From Actinokineospora inagensis DSM 44258 (GTDB lineage: Bacteria > Actinomycetota > Actinomycetes > Mycobacteriales > Pseudonocardiaceae): a stretch of 64,000 bases of DNA. The notes beneath the pieces are model-generated. The model was not told the DNA's origin. It ran no database searches and saw only the letters and a list, made by a program, of their open reading frames with translations. The position numbers were made by a program, and so were the translations under genes. Of the stretch, positions 8,740 through 17,241 are shown piece after piece. The stretch is taken from contig NZ_AXWW01000035.1 of the NCBI RefSeq assembly GCF_000482865.1, positions 1-64,000 of the forward strand. Direction: 5' to 3'. Position 1 is the stretch's first letter. Every line of letters starts with the position of its first letter.

Positions 8740-8916
8740 TCACAGCCGCGAGAGCAGGTACCGGCAAAACCAGGCGAGCAGCCCGGCCATCAACGTGGTG
8801 GCTGGGCTGTCCCCGGTCCAGCAGAGGACCAGGGCGGCCAACTCGAGCCACGTCAACAGCCCGCGAGGCGTCTCGGCGTCGTCGTCCGGCGGGTCCTGGT
8901 GGTCGCGATCGATCAC
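8740..8916 (-). CDS. Small two-helix membrane protein, 58 aa
   Basis: This short gene has good codon bias. The N-terminal 15 residues are acidic and hydrophilic (DRDHQDPPDDDAET). Two hydrophobic stretches follow, LLTWLELAALVLCW and TTLMAGLLAWFCRYLL, separated by a short TGDSPA turn, so a hairpin membrane protein is likely. The GTG start is preceded by GGAG at five bases, and a hairpin terminator follows the stop. I do not recognise the family. It has no close neighbours on its strand and stands in an otherwise gene-poor region. Confidence 0.55.
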   Translation of the reverse strand: MIDRDHQDPPDDDAETPRGLLTWLELAALVLCWTGDSPATTLMAGLLAWFCRYLLSRL

Positions 8917-9312
8917 GTCGTCTCCATGTCACGCTCCGTTCCAGGTGAGCTGGCCGGTCAGGAGTCGCCCTCGTGGGGAGCCTGGCCGACCCGGCTGCCG
9001 GTCGGTGGTACGACTGGCACCCGGGGACGGAGCGGGACTGGTCGTGCGTGGTCTCCCGCGTCGGGACCCAGCGTAGAGCAGGAGACGATCAAGTTCGCGG
9101 ACGCCATCGGGCGCGTGATCGCTACCGCCGCGTACGGTGATCTCTGTCCGGATCGGGTGATGATCGCAGTTCGGACGCGTCTGTCCGGGCTCGGGGAACG
9201 GCCCAGTTCACGGCGAGCGGTTCGGTGACCCGACCCGGTTCCGAGTGGGAGCGGCTGTCACGGACAGCAGTTGAGTTCAGTTTCGACACACCGCCCAACC
9301 TGGGGCGATAGC
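8917..9312. other. Intergenic region without recognisable gene
   Basis: Open frames here have no ribosome binding site and no recognisable sequence. The region separates the small membrane protein gene from the terminator of purL, and its left part should hold the promoter of the minus-strand gene at 8740-8916. I see nothing else. Confidence 0.4.
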
Positions 9313-9348
9313 GGGCGGTCCCGGGTGGGTGTCCACCCGGGACCGCCC
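9313..9348 (-). terminator. Terminator of the purSQL operon
   Basis: A perfect 16-bp stem (GGGCGGTCCCGGGTGG and its complement) encloses the four-base loop GTGT. It lies 11 bases beyond the purL stop and is one of the strongest hairpins in the window. Confidence 0.85.
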
Positions 9349-9358
9349 GAAGAAAGGC

Positions 9359-11665
9359 TCAGCCGAACAGGGCCGGGAGGGTGCCTTCCCAGGCCTCGCG
9401 CAGTTCGGACAGCGGCAGCTCGCCGACGCCCTGGATTTCCAGGGAGTGGGAGTCGGGGTCGACGACGCCGGTGCGGCGGGTGGGGAGGCCGCGGGCGGTG
9501 CACATCTCGGTGAAGCGGAGTTCTTCGGAGCGGGGGACGGCGACGAGGACGCGGCCGGCGGACTCGCTGAAGAGTTGGACGAAGGGGTCCTGGTCGGGGT
9601 CGAGGAAGACGCGGGCGCCGACCTCGCCGATGAGGCAGGTTTCGACCAGGGTCTGGGCGAGGCCGCCGTCGGACAGGTCGTGGGCGGCGGAGATCATGCC
9701 GTCGCGGGAGCCCGCGACCAGGACCTCGGCGAGCAGCTTCTCCCTGGCCAGGTCGACCTTGGGCGGGAGGCCGCCGAGGTGGCCGTGGGCGACGTGCGCC
9801 CACTCGGAGCCGCCGAACTCATCGCGGGTGTCGCCGAGCAGCAGCAGGGTTTCGCCCGCTTCGGCGCCGATGCCGGTGGGGATGCGGCGGCGGACGTCGT
9901 CGATGACGCCGAGGACGCCGACGACCGGGGTCGGGTGGATGGCGGTGGTGCCGGTCTGGTTGTAGAAACTGACGTTGCCGCCGGTGACCGGGATGCCGAG
10001 TTCCTTGCAGCCCTCGGCTAGCCCGCGCACGGCCTGCTCGAACTGCCACATGACACCAGGGTCTTCGGGGGAGCCGAAGTTGAGGCAGTTGGTGACGGCG
10101 AGCGGGGTCGCGCCGGTGACGGCGACGTTGCGGTACGCCTCGGCCAACGCGAGCTGGGTGCCGGTGTAGGGGTCGAGCTTGACGAACCGGCTGTTGCAGT
10201 CGGTGGCCAGCGCGACGCCGCGACCGGTTTCCTCGTCGACGCGGATCATGCCGGAGTCGGCGGGCTGGGCGAGGACGGTGCCGCCGCGCACGTAGCGGTC
10301 GTACTGCTCGGTGACCCAGCGGCGGGACGCCAGGTTCGGGCTGGCGGCCATGCGCAAGATCTCGGCGCGCAGCTCGTCCGGTGTGGATGGTCGCGCCAAA
10401 CCATCAGACCCGTTGGCCTGCAACGAGTCCTGGTAGTCGGGACGCTCGATGGGCCGTTCGTACATCGGGCCCTCGTGCGCGACGGTGCGCGGCGGGACGT
10501 CCACAACGGTCTCACCGTGCCAGGTGATCACGAGCCGGTCGCCGTCGGTCACCTCGCCGATCTCGGTGGCGATGACGTCCCACTTGGCGCACACCCGCAA
10601 GAAGGCGTCCACATCGGACGGTTTGACCACCGCGCACATCCGCTCCTGCGACTCGCTGGAGAGGACTTCGGCGGGGGTCATCCCGGTGGCGCGCAACGGA
10701 ACCCGGTCGAGCTCGACCCGCATGCCGCCGTCGCCCGCGCTGGCCAGCTCACTGGTCGCGCAGGAAAGTCCCGCGCCGCCGAGGTCCTGGATGCCGACGA
10801 CGATGCCCTGGGCGAACAGCTCAAGGCAGCACTCGATCAGGACCTTCTCGGTGAACGGGTCGCCCACCTGGACCGCGGGCAGCTTCTTGCGGGCCGAAGA
10901 CCTGCCTGCAGGGTCGAGCGTTGATCCGGTTCCGCCTTCGTCGCCGGAGAAGGTCTCGCTGGCCAACACGGACACGCCGCCGATACCGTCGAGACCGGTG
11001 CGAGCGCCGAACAGGATCACCTTGTTGCCGGTGCCGGACGCGTGCGCCAGGTGCAGGTCCTCGACGCGCATCGCGCCCACGCACAGCGCGTTGACCAGCG
11101 GGTTGCCCTGGTAGGACGAGTCGAACACGACCTCACCGCCGATGTTGGGCAGGCCGAGGCAGTTGCCGTAGCCACCGACGCCCGCGACGATGCCGGGCAG
11201 CACGCGCTTGGTGTCGGGGTGGTGCGGGTCGCCGAAGCGCAGCGGGTCCATCACCGCGAGCGGGCGGGCGCCCATCGCCATGATGTCCCGGACGATGCCG
11301 CCGACGCCGGTCGCCGCGCCCTGGTACGGCTCCACATAGGACGGGTGGTTGTGCGACTCCAGCTTGAAGGTGACCGCCCAGCCGTCGCCGATGTCGACCA
11401 CACCGGCGTTCTCGCCGATGCCCGCCAGCATCTTCGCCTTCATCTCCGGCGTCGTGTTGGCCGACCAGTGCTTCCAGTGCACTTTGGACGACTTGTACGA
11501 GCAGTGCTCGCTCCACATCACCGAGTACATGGCCAACTCGGCGTCGGTGGGGCGGCGGCCGAGGATCTCCCGGATGCGGGCGTACTCGTCGTCCTTGAGA
11601 CCGAGTTCGCGGAACGGCTGCTCGTGCTCGGGCGTCGCCTTGGCGTTGTCAACGGTGTCGATCAC
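9359..11665 (-). CDS. purL: Phosphoribosylformylglycinamidine synthase subunit PurL
   Basis: This 768-residue enzyme is the large subunit of FGAM synthase. It converts FGAR, ATP and ammonia from glutamine to FGAM, the fourth step of purine synthesis. Its length fits the small bacterial PurL that works with PurS and PurQ. Visible landmarks are [12 protein letters not shown] near the N-terminus, the ATP-binding [14 protein letters not shown] segment, and [13 protein letters not shown] and [13 protein letters not shown] in the two halves. The GTG start overlaps the purQ stop by four bases. It is the last gene of purS-purQ-purL and is followed by a strong hairpin. Confidence 0.97.
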   Translation of the reverse strand: MIDTVDNAKATPEHEQPFRELGLKDDEYARIREILGRRPTDAELAMYSVMWSEHCSYKSSKVHWKHWSANTTPEMKAKMLAGIGENAGVVDIGDGWAVTFKLESHNHPSYVEPYQGAATGVGGIVRDIMAMGARPLAVMDPLRFGDPHHPDTKRVLPGIVAGVGGYGNCLGLPNIGGEVVFDSSYQGNPLVNALCVGAMRVEDLHLAHASGTGNKVILFGARTGLDGIGGVSVLASETFSGDEGGTGSTLDPAGRSSARKKLPAVQVGDPFTEKVLIECCLELFAQGIVVGIQDLGGAGLSCATSELASAGDGGMRVELDRVPLRATGMTPAEVLSSESQERMCAVVKPSDVDAFLRVCAKWDVIATEIGEVTDGDRLVITWHGETVVDVPPRTVAHEGPMYERPIERPDYQDSLQANGSDGLARPSTPDELRAEILRMAASPNLASRRWVTEQYDRYVRGGTVLAQPADSGMIRVDEETGRGVALATDCNSRFVKLDPYTGTQLALAEAYRNVAVTGATPLAVTNCLNFGSPEDPGVMWQFEQAVRGLAEGCKELGIPVTGGNVSFYNQTGTTAIHPTPVVGVLGVIDDVRRRIPTGIGAEAGETLLLLGDTRDEFGGSEWAHVAHGHLGGLPPKVDLAREKLLAEVLVAGSRDGMISAAHDLSDGGLAQTLVETCLIGEVGARVFLDPDQDPFVQLFSESAGRVLVAVPRSEELRFTEMCTARGLPTRRTGVVDPDSHSLEIQGVGELPLSELREAWEGTLPALFG

Positions 11666-12333
11666 GCGGCCACCACCGAGTCGAGGACGGACAGGAACAT
11701 GCCGAGGCCGTCGTCGGACGGGCCGGTGAGCGCGCCGATGGCGTGCTCGGGGTGCGGCATCAGGCCGACGATCCGACCGGTCGGGTCGCTGATGCCCGCG
11801 ATGTCGCCGAGTGAGCCGTTCGGGTTGCCGCCGGTGTAGCGGAACACCACCCTGCCCTCGCCCTCCAACTCGTCCACAGTGGACTTGGTCGCGGCGTAGC
11901 GGCCGTCCATGTTCTTGATCGGGACGATGATCTCCGCACCCGCGTCGTACCGGGAGGTCCAGGCGGTGGTGTTGTTCTCCACCTTGAGCCACTGGTCGCG
12001 GCAGACGAAGTGCAGGCCCGCGTTGCGCAGCAGGGCGCCGGGCAGCAGACCGGCCTCGCACAGCACCTGGAACCCGTTGCAGATCCCCAGCACCGGCATA
12101 CCACCGCGGGCGGCGGCGATGATCTCGTCCATCACCGGCGCGAACCGGGCGATGGCGCCGGCGCGCAGGTAGTCGCCGTAGGAGAACCCGCCGGGCAGGA
12201 TGACGGCGTCCACCCCGCGCAGGTCCGCGTCGCCGTGCCAGAGGGCGACCGCCTCGGCACCGGATGCCTTGATCGCCCGGAGGGTGTCGCTGTCGTCCAG
12301 CGTCCCCGGGAAGGTGACCGCGCCGATCCTCAC
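11662..12333 (-). CDS. purQ: FGAM synthase glutaminase subunit PurQ
   Basis: This 223-residue class I glutamine amidotransferase releases ammonia from glutamine for PurL. The nucleophile Cys lies in GICNGFQVL at about residue 90, and the His/Glu pair is in [11 protein letters not shown] near residue 195. The N-terminal [15 protein letters not shown] and [13 protein letters not shown] segments are typical. The GTG start overlaps the purS stop by four bases and the stop overlaps purL by four, so the three subunits should be made in a fixed ratio. A long in-frame extension upstream is only the antisense of purS. Confidence 0.97.
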   Translation of the reverse strand: MRIGAVTFPGTLDDSDTLRAIKASGAEAVALWHGDADLRGVDAVILPGGFSYGDYLRAGAIARFAPVMDEIIAAARGGMPVLGICNGFQVLCEAGLLPGALLRNAGLHFVCRDQWLKVENNTTAWTSRYDAGAEIIVPIKNMDGRYAATKSTVDELEGEGRVVFRYTGGNPNGSLGDIAGISDPTGRIVGLMPHPEHAIGALTGPSDDGLGMFLSVLDSVVAA

Positions 12334-12569
12334 GCCTGCACCCGCCGCACCACGAACTCCTCGACGACCGGATTCGCCAGGAACCCCTCGGCGATCCGGT
12401 GCAACGTCTCGTCGTCGACGGCGTCGTCGACCTCCAACACGAAGTGCTTCCCCTGGCGGACATCGGACACCCCGTCGAACCCGAGCCGGGGCAGCGCGCG
12501 GGCCACCGCCTGCCCCTGCGGGTCCAGGATCTCCGGCTTGGGCATGACATCGACGACAACTCGGGCCAC
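12330..12569 (-). CDS. purS: FGAM synthase subunit PurS
   Basis: This is a 79-residue protein, the usual PurS size. It bridges PurL and PurQ and channels ammonia between them. The sequence opens with [19 protein letters not shown] and contains [15 protein letters not shown], both characteristic of the family. It is the first gene of purS-purQ-purL, so the operon promoter should lie in 12570-12767. I see no purine riboswitch there. Confidence 0.96.
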   Translation of the reverse strand: MARVVVDVMPKPEILDPQGQAVARALPRLGFDGVSDVRQGKHFVLEVDDAVDDETLHRIAEGFLANPVVEEFVVRRVQA

Positions 12570-12767
12570 GGTGGGCTACTCCTCGAGTTCGAGCGGCCAA
12601 TACCCCGGAAGCGTACCTGACCTGGGAGTTCGCCCTCCGCCCCCCGGTGACCCGCACCACCCGCCCACCGTCACCCGATCGCGTGAAGTGCAAGAATGGG
12701 CCTTGGCGGACCGCGCGGGACCGGCTAGTCTTCGTCTTGTAGCTCTGGCCCGTAAGCCAGGGAAGTG

Positions 12768-12803
12768 AGCCCGGTTCCCGTCCGGACGGTCGGCAGCCGG
12801 GCT
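12768..12803 (-). terminator. Hairpin after the DUF3800 gene
   Basis: AGCCCGG and CCGGGCT pair, and there is further internal pairing (GTCCGGAC). The hairpin starts ten bases past the stop of the minus-strand gene at 12813. It separates that gene from the promoter region of purS. Confidence 0.5.
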
Positions 12804-12812
12804 TCGCGCTGT

Positions 12813-13355
12813 CTAGCGCACATCGCGCAGGTCAATCACCTTGGTCAACAGCGGACCGATGCGGCGTTGCCAGTCGGCCCCCGCGCCGTAGCACCACGCG
12901 ACCGCGTCAGCGATCCACAGCAGCGGCTCCGCCGTGCTGTCGAAGTGCTCGTAGACCAGCACGGTGTCGGTGGGGCGCTCACCGAGTGCCTTCCTGATGG
13001 TTAGCCGGTCGTGGTCGTCGCGATCTTGACGACTGTCGAGCACCAGGCGCCCGGTCTGCACGTCGAGCAAGTCGTGGATCAGTCGGACCAGGCACCGACT
13101 GCGCGCTCGTGCCTCCCCTTGAGCGCACGAGGCCACATACACGCTCGTCGAAGCGCCACCTCCGACGAGCCTGGCGATGATCTCCCTGCGGCGGGCGGGA
13201 GTCTCCTTCTTGAAGTGGAGTTCGCGCTGACCCGGCTTCCGCAGCCCGGACAGCAGTTTGCGCAGTGGCCGCAAGTATCGCGGGTCAACGACAGCAGCGG
13301 CGATCAGGTACTGATCACCGCGCCGAGATTCATCAACAAAGGCATGCAACGTCAC
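12813..13355 (-). CDS. DUF3800-like protein, probably SOS-controlled
   Basis: This is a protein of about 180 residues. The opening [21 protein letters not shown], the second acidic strand [14 protein letters not shown] and the closing ADAVAWCYG match the layout of DUF3800 proteins, an RNase H-like family often found with mobile or defence genes. Asp in FVDES and the later Asp residues would be the metal ligands. The frame is open up to a GTG at 13394, but that codon abuts a LexA-type box at 13395-13410. I therefore prefer GTG at 13355, which leaves room for a promoter. Neither start has a good ribosome binding site, so the N-terminus is uncertain. Confidence 0.65.
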   Translation of the reverse strand: MTLHAFVDESRRGDQYLIAAAVVDPRYLRPLRKLLSGLRKPGQRELHFKKETPARRREIIARLVGGGASTSVYVASCAQGEARARSRCLVRLIHDLLDVQTGRLVLDSRQDRDDHDRLTIRKALGERPTDTVLVYEHFDSTAEPLLWIADAVAWCYGAGADWQRRIGPLLTKVIDLRDVR

Positions 13356-13394
13356 CTTGGCTAGATCGGCTGCGGGCAACCCCGACTGAATCAC

Positions 13395-13410
13395 TCGAAC
13401 AGGTGTTCAA
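13395..13410. promoter_or_regulatory. LexA (SOS) box
   Basis: TCGAACAGGTGTTCAA contains GAAC-N4-GTTC and differs at one outer position from the actinobacterial SOS consensus TCGAAC-N4-GTTCGA. It lies 40 bases upstream of the preferred start of the DUF3800 gene and 63 bases before the divergent epimerase gene. Confidence 0.6.
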
Positions 13411-13472
13411 TATCGCCAGGTCATGGGGCGAAAACGCTGGAACGGCGGGGAGTTTCGGGGCAGGCTGGGAGT

Positions 13473-14465
13473 ATGCGAATCCTGGTGCTGGGTGGTACGC
13501 GGTTCCTCGGGCACGCCGTGGCGGCGGAGGGGGTGCGGCGGGGGCATGAAGTGGTGTGCGCGGCTCGCGGGTCAAGTGGTGTACCGGAGGGGGCTCGGTT
13601 GGTGAAGGTCGACCGGGACCTGGAGGACGGGTTGGCGCCGCTGCGGGGGGAGCGGTTTGACGCCGTCGTGGATGTGGCGACGATTTCCTACGAGTGGGTT
13701 CAGCGGGCGCTGGCGGAGTTCGGGGCGACCGCGAAGCACTGGACGTTCGTGTCGTCGATCAGTGTCTACGCGGATCCGGGTGCGGAGCCGACCGGGATCG
13801 GTGACCCGGTGTTGGAGCCACGGGCGGTGCACGGGACGCGGGAGGGGATGGCGAGCGATCCGAACCTGTACGGGGCGGTGAAGGTCGCCGGCGAACGGGC
13901 GGTGTTGGACGCGGCCGGGGACAGGGCGTTCATCGTGCGGGCGGGGTTGATCACGGGGCCGGGGGACGAGTTCGACCGGTTCGGCTACTGGGTGCAGCGG
14001 CTGGCGAGGGGCGGCCGGGTGGTGGTGCCGGACGTGGACCACCAGAGCCAGTTCGTGGACGTGCGGGACCTGGCGAACTGGATCGTGGACGCGGGGGAAC
14101 GCGGGACGACCGGGGTGTACGACGGCATCGGGCCGGTGGTGCCGCTGCTCGACCTGCTCGCGGACATCGCCGAGGTACTGGGGTCCGAGGTGGAGTTCGT
14201 GCGGGTCAGCGAGGCGGACCTGCGGGCGAACGGGGTGGCGCCGTGGATGGGGCCGAGGTCGCTGCCGTTCTGGCTGCCGACCGGTTACCACAAGATGTCG
14301 GCGCGGGACGCCGGTCCGGCGTTGGCGGCCGGGTTGACGCCGATGCCGCTGGCAGACGCGGTGGCGGGCGCACTGGCGCACGAGCGGTCACTGGATCCGA
14401 ACCGGGTGCGCAAGGCGGGGCTGACCCCGGACGAGGAGACGGAAATCTTGCAGCGGGTCGGATGA
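13473..14465 (+). CDS. NAD-dependent epimerase/dehydratase family protein
   Basis: This 330-residue extended short-chain dehydrogenase has the Rossmann motif GGTRFLG at residues 7-13 and a YGAVK (YxxxK) catalytic pair near residue 137, with the Ser of VSSISVY upstream. The C-terminal half, with MGPRSLPFWLPTGYHKMS, is like the reductase/epimerase members found in actinobacterial genomes. The substrate cannot be told, though a nucleotide sugar or similar polyol is usual for the family. ATG at 13473 begins directly with the nucleotide-binding strand. It is transcribed alone and followed by the inverted-repeat element at 14469. Confidence 0.88.
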   Translation: MRILVLGGTRFLGHAVAAEGVRRGHEVVCAARGSSGVPEGARLVKVDRDLEDGLAPLRGERFDAVVDVATISYEWVQRALAEFGATAKHWTFVSSISVYADPGAEPTGIGDPVLEPRAVHGTREGMASDPNLYGAVKVAGERAVLDAAGDRAFIVRAGLITGPGDEFDRFGYWVQRLARGGRVVVPDVDHQSQFVDVRDLANWIVDAGERGTTGVYDGIGPVVPLLDLLADIAEVLGSEVEFVRVSEADLRANGVAPWMGPRSLPFWLPTGYHKMSARDAGPALAAGLTPMPLADAVAGALAHERSLDPNRVRKAGLTPDEETEILQRVG

Positions 14466-14468
14466 ATT

Positions 14469-14761
14469 AGTGGCTCGACCCGGAACATCGGTCGCGTATC
14501 GGCGTTCCCGGCAAGGCGCCGGAACGGCCTCACACTGGACCTTGGCCGTTTCGGCAACGCAGCCAGGGGCGCCGTAGGCAGGTCGAGACGTGGTCAAGGT
14601 TCCGAGTCGAGTCGATGGATCCCAGAGGGTTGGCCGGGTATTCACGGCGTTCCTGGCAACGCGCCGGGGAACGCCTCTCGTGCTGGACGGGCGATTCGGC
14701 AACGCGGGCAGGAGCGTCGTGGGCAGGTCGAGACATGACCAACGTTCCGGGTCGAGCCACT
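14469..14761. repeat. 293-bp element with 18-bp terminal inverted repeats and two tandem modules
   Basis: AGTGGCTCGACCCGGAAC at 14469-14486 is the exact reverse complement of bases 14744-14761, and the similarity continues inwards with mismatches. Between the ends are two direct, degenerate copies of a module of about 140 bp. Each has a GTTCC...GGAAC hairpin (near 14503-14524 and 14649-14673), a TTCGGCAACGC block and a GGCAGGTCGAGAC block. Both modules end in a GTTCCGxGTCGAG copy of the terminal repeat. No protein is encoded. The arrangement resembles a non-autonomous miniature element lying between two convergent genes. Confidence 0.7.
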
Positions 14762-14789
14762 GACTCAGGACCGGGCATCGCGGGCACCG

Positions 14790-15482
14790 CTATGTGATCG
14801 TGCTCAGGGCGGTGCACTCGCGGTAGGTGGTCGGGGTCGCGGAGTTGTCCAGGGCGGTGTCGATGGCGTCGAGGAAGGCGGCGCGGGGGGCGGGGCGGTC
14901 GAGGTCGGTGGCGTCGATGGCCAAGCGGAGCAGGCCGCCGCGGCGGGTGACTCGGGTGGCGGCCAGGACGAGGGCGAAGCAGCGCCAGGTCTCCACCCGT
15001 TCGTGGCTGCTCAGGGTCTGCACCCTGGCCCGCAACTGGGTGTCGGTCCGCAGGTCGCGGACGCAGGCGAGGTCGGCGCAGAAGGCGAAGTCCTTGCGGC
15101 GCAACGCGATCAGTGTCCCGCGCGAAGCCTGCCAGCGCGGCGGGGCGAATCCGGTTGTGTGCAGGCCCGCGCGTTCCATCGCGGCCATCGCCGCGGTGAG
15201 GCGCAGCCCGGCCTCGTGCGCGGGAAGCGCGGCGAACTCGGGGCGGCGTAGGGACATGCTGCGGCCGCGGGGTTCGCGGGTGTGGTCGAAGCCGTGCAGG
15301 AGCACGTCGTCGCCCAGTGCGCGGCGGGAGCGGACCCAGTCGACCGCCGCCCCCGCCAGTCGGGGGGCCACCAACAGGGACAGTGGCACCGCGCGTCTGC
15401 CCAGGTGCTCGGCGAGTTCGGCGCAGCGGTGCAGGGTCCGGGCGTCGATCCCGGACAGCGAGACCACCAGTCGAGCCGTCAC
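14790..15482 (-). CDS. DUF2334-like polysaccharide deacetylase-family protein
   Basis: This is a 230-residue protein. It opens with a strand (RLVVSLSGID) and has DDVLLHGFDHTREPRG near residue 60, which corresponds to the metal-binding HG(Y/F)xH segment of deacetylase-like DUF2334 proteins, and GFAPPRW near residue 105. The family is predicted to be metal-dependent carbohydrate esterases with a distorted TIM barrel. No signal peptide is visible. The GTG at 15482 is chosen because it starts at the first strand, though a GTG nine codons upstream is possible. It follows purC on the same strand by about 50 bases. Confidence 0.65.
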   Translation of the reverse strand: MTARLVVSLSGIDARTLHRCAELAEHLGRRAVPLSLLVAPRLAGAAVDWVRSRRALGDDVLLHGFDHTREPRGRSMSLRRPEFAALPAHEAGLRLTAAMAAMERAGLHTTGFAPPRWQASRGTLIALRRKDFAFCADLACVRDLRTDTQLRARVQTLSSHERVETWRCFALVLAATRVTRRGGLLRLAIDATDLDRPAPRAAFLDAIDTALDNSATPTTYRECTALSTIT

Positions 15483-15532
15483 CGCACCAGCACAGCGCCA
15501 CCGGGTGACTACCAGGTGTCGCCGGTGGTGAC

Positions 15533-16414
15533 TCAGCCGATCCAGTCGGCGAACTTCCGGCCGGTGACCTGCTCGTATGCCTGGATGTACCGGGCTCGGG
15601 TGGCGGCGACGACCTCGGCGGGCAGCGGCGGGGGCGGGGTGTTGCCCGCCCGGTCCCAGCCGGATTCGGGCGAGGTCAGCCAGTCGCGGACGAACTGCTT
15701 GTCGTACGACAGTTGGGCCTTGCCCGGCGCGTAGGTCTCCACCGGCCAGTACCGGGAGGAGTCCGGGGTGAGGACCTCGTCGCCGAGGACGACGCGGCCG
15801 TTGAGCAGGCCGAACTCGAACTTCGTGTCGGCGAGGATGATGCCGTGCCGCCGGGCGTGGTCGGCGGCCTTCGCGTAGACGGTGATGGTGAGGTCGCGCA
15901 CCTCGGTGGCGAGTTCGACCCCGATGACCTCGGCGACCTCGGCGAAGGTGACGTTCTCGTCGTGCTCGCCGATCGGCGCCTTGGTGGCCGGGGTGTAGAT
16001 CGGCTCGGGCAGCTCGGAGCCCTCGACCAGGCCGGGGGGCAGTTCGATGCCGCACACCGCGCCGGTCCGCTCGTAGTCCCGGGTGCCCGACCCGGCGAGG
16101 TAGCCGCGGGCGACCGCCTCCACGGCGAGCATGTCCAGCCTGCGCACGAGGAGGGCGCGGCCACGGACCTCGGCCGGGATGCGCGGGTCGTCCCAGGCGA
16201 CCAGGTGGTTGGGGACGATGTCGGCGAGCAGCTCGAACCAGAACACGCTCATCGCGGTGAGGACGCGGCCCTTGTCCGGGATCGGGGAGTCCAGCACGAA
16301 GTCGTACGCGGAGATCCGGTCCGAGGCGACCAGCAGCAGGTGCTCGTCGTCGACGGCGTGCAGTTCACGGACCTTGCCTGCGGCGATCTTCGGGTAATCC
16401 TCGAGGGTGGACAC
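15533..16414 (-). CDS. purC: SAICAR synthase PurC
   Basis: This 293-residue enzyme joins CAIR with aspartate using ATP to make SAICAR. It has the family signatures [25 protein letters not shown] at the N-terminus, the RGYLAGSG segment near residue 108, and LADTKFEFG followed by [13 protein letters not shown]-like residues near 200-225. The length is standard for the actinobacterial enzyme. GTG at 16414 begins the canonical [13 protein letters not shown]. The divergent SAM hydrolase gene starts only 38 bases away, so the two share a promoter region. Confidence 0.97.
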   Translation of the reverse strand: MSTLEDYPKIAAGKVRELHAVDDEHLLLVASDRISAYDFVLDSPIPDKGRVLTAMSVFWFELLADIVPNHLVAWDDPRIPAEVRGRALLVRRLDMLAVEAVARGYLAGSGTRDYERTGAVCGIELPPGLVEGSELPEPIYTPATKAPIGEHDENVTFAEVAEVIGVELATEVRDLTITVYAKAADHARRHGIILADTKFEFGLLNGRVVLGDEVLTPDSSRYWPVETYAPGKAQLSYDKQFVRDWLTSPESGWDRAGNTPPPPLPAEVVAATRARYIQAYEQVTGRKFADWIG

Positions 16415-16452
16415 GTTTGTGCAGCCTACGGTCCGTTCGGGACACTGCTGGG

Positions 16453-17241
16453 GTGGGGTACGACTGGGTCAGCTTCACCACCGACTACGGCCTCGCGGAC
16501 GGCTTCCCAGCGGTCTGCGAGGGGGTGATCGCGCGCGTGGCGCCGCATGCACGGGTCTTGCACGTCAGCCACGAGGTCGCGCGACAGGACATACGGCGAG
16601 GGGCGGCGCTGCTCGCGCAGGCGGTGACGTACCTACCGCGCGCGGTGCACCTGGCAGTCGTCGATCCCGGGGTGGGTACCGCGCGTAGACCGGTGGCGGT
16701 GGTGTCGCCGGAAGGGGTGTTCATCGGACCGGACAACGGCTTGTTGATACCGGCCGCGGAAGTGCTCGGGGGAGTTACCGCTGCCTACGAGATCACTGAG
16801 TTCTACCTGCAGCCCGTGTCGGCTACCTTCCACGGTCGCGACATCTTCGCCCCCGCCGCCGCGAATCTGGCCAACGGCGTTAGCCCTGCCGACCTCGGCC
16901 CCTCCATCGACCTAAGCGAGTTGATACGGCTACCTGCGCCGGTAACCACGGTGGAGCCGGGCAGGATCACCACCGAGGTACTGGGCGCGGACACTTACGG
17001 CAACGTGCAACTGGCTGCGACAGAACTGGGCGCCGACCCGGGCGCGGTGGTGCACGCCCAGGTCGGCGACCGGTCCTTGGAGGCGGTCGTCGGCCGCACG
17101 TTCGCCGACGCTTCAGCAGGTAGCGCCGTCGTGCTGGTCGACTCGGCCGGTCAAGTGGCGATCGCGGTCAACGGTGGCTCGGCCGCCGCGATCCTGCGGG
17201 CACAGCCCGGTGACCGGGTCGTGCTGCTGCTGGCAGGCTAG
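16453..17241 (+). CDS. S-adenosylmethionine hydrolase/hydroxide adenosyltransferase (DUF62)
   Basis: This 262-residue protein belongs to the DUF62 family, which adds water to S-adenosylmethionine to give adenosine and methionine. Relatives are the fluorinase and chlorinase. Motifs in order are [11 protein letters not shown] near the start, VDPGVGT around residue 75, GPDNGLL around 97, [12 protein letters not shown] around 135 and YGNVQL around 180. The long loop of true fluorinases is not evident, so hydrolase activity is expected. GTG at 16453 is chosen because it leads directly into the first strand. Its TAG stop shares the tetramer CTAG with the stop of the convergent subtilase gene. Confidence 0.9.
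   Translation: MGYDWVSFTTDYGLADGFPAVCEGVIARVAPHARVLHVSHEVARQDIRRGAALLAQAVTYLPRAVHLAVVDPGVGTARRPVAVVSPEGVFIGPDNGLLIPAAEVLGGVTAAYEITEFYLQPVSATFHGRDIFAPAAANLANGVSPADLGPSIDLSELIRLPAPVTTVEPGRITTEVLGADTYGNVQLAATELGADPGAVVHAQVGDRSLEAVVGRTFADASAGSAVVLVDSAGQVAIAVNGGSAAAILRAQPGDRVVLLLAG

Noticed and set aside
11042-11839. Long open frames antisense to purL and purQ, and similar ones opposite purB, purD, purA and fba
   Set aside because: High GC content opens antisense frames. Their proteins are Arg/Pro/Gly/His-rich shadows of strongly supported genes.
13358-13394. GTG at 13394 as start of the DUF3800 gene
   Set aside because: The codon touches the LexA box and leaves no room for a promoter or ribosome binding site; the GTG at 13355 is more plausible.
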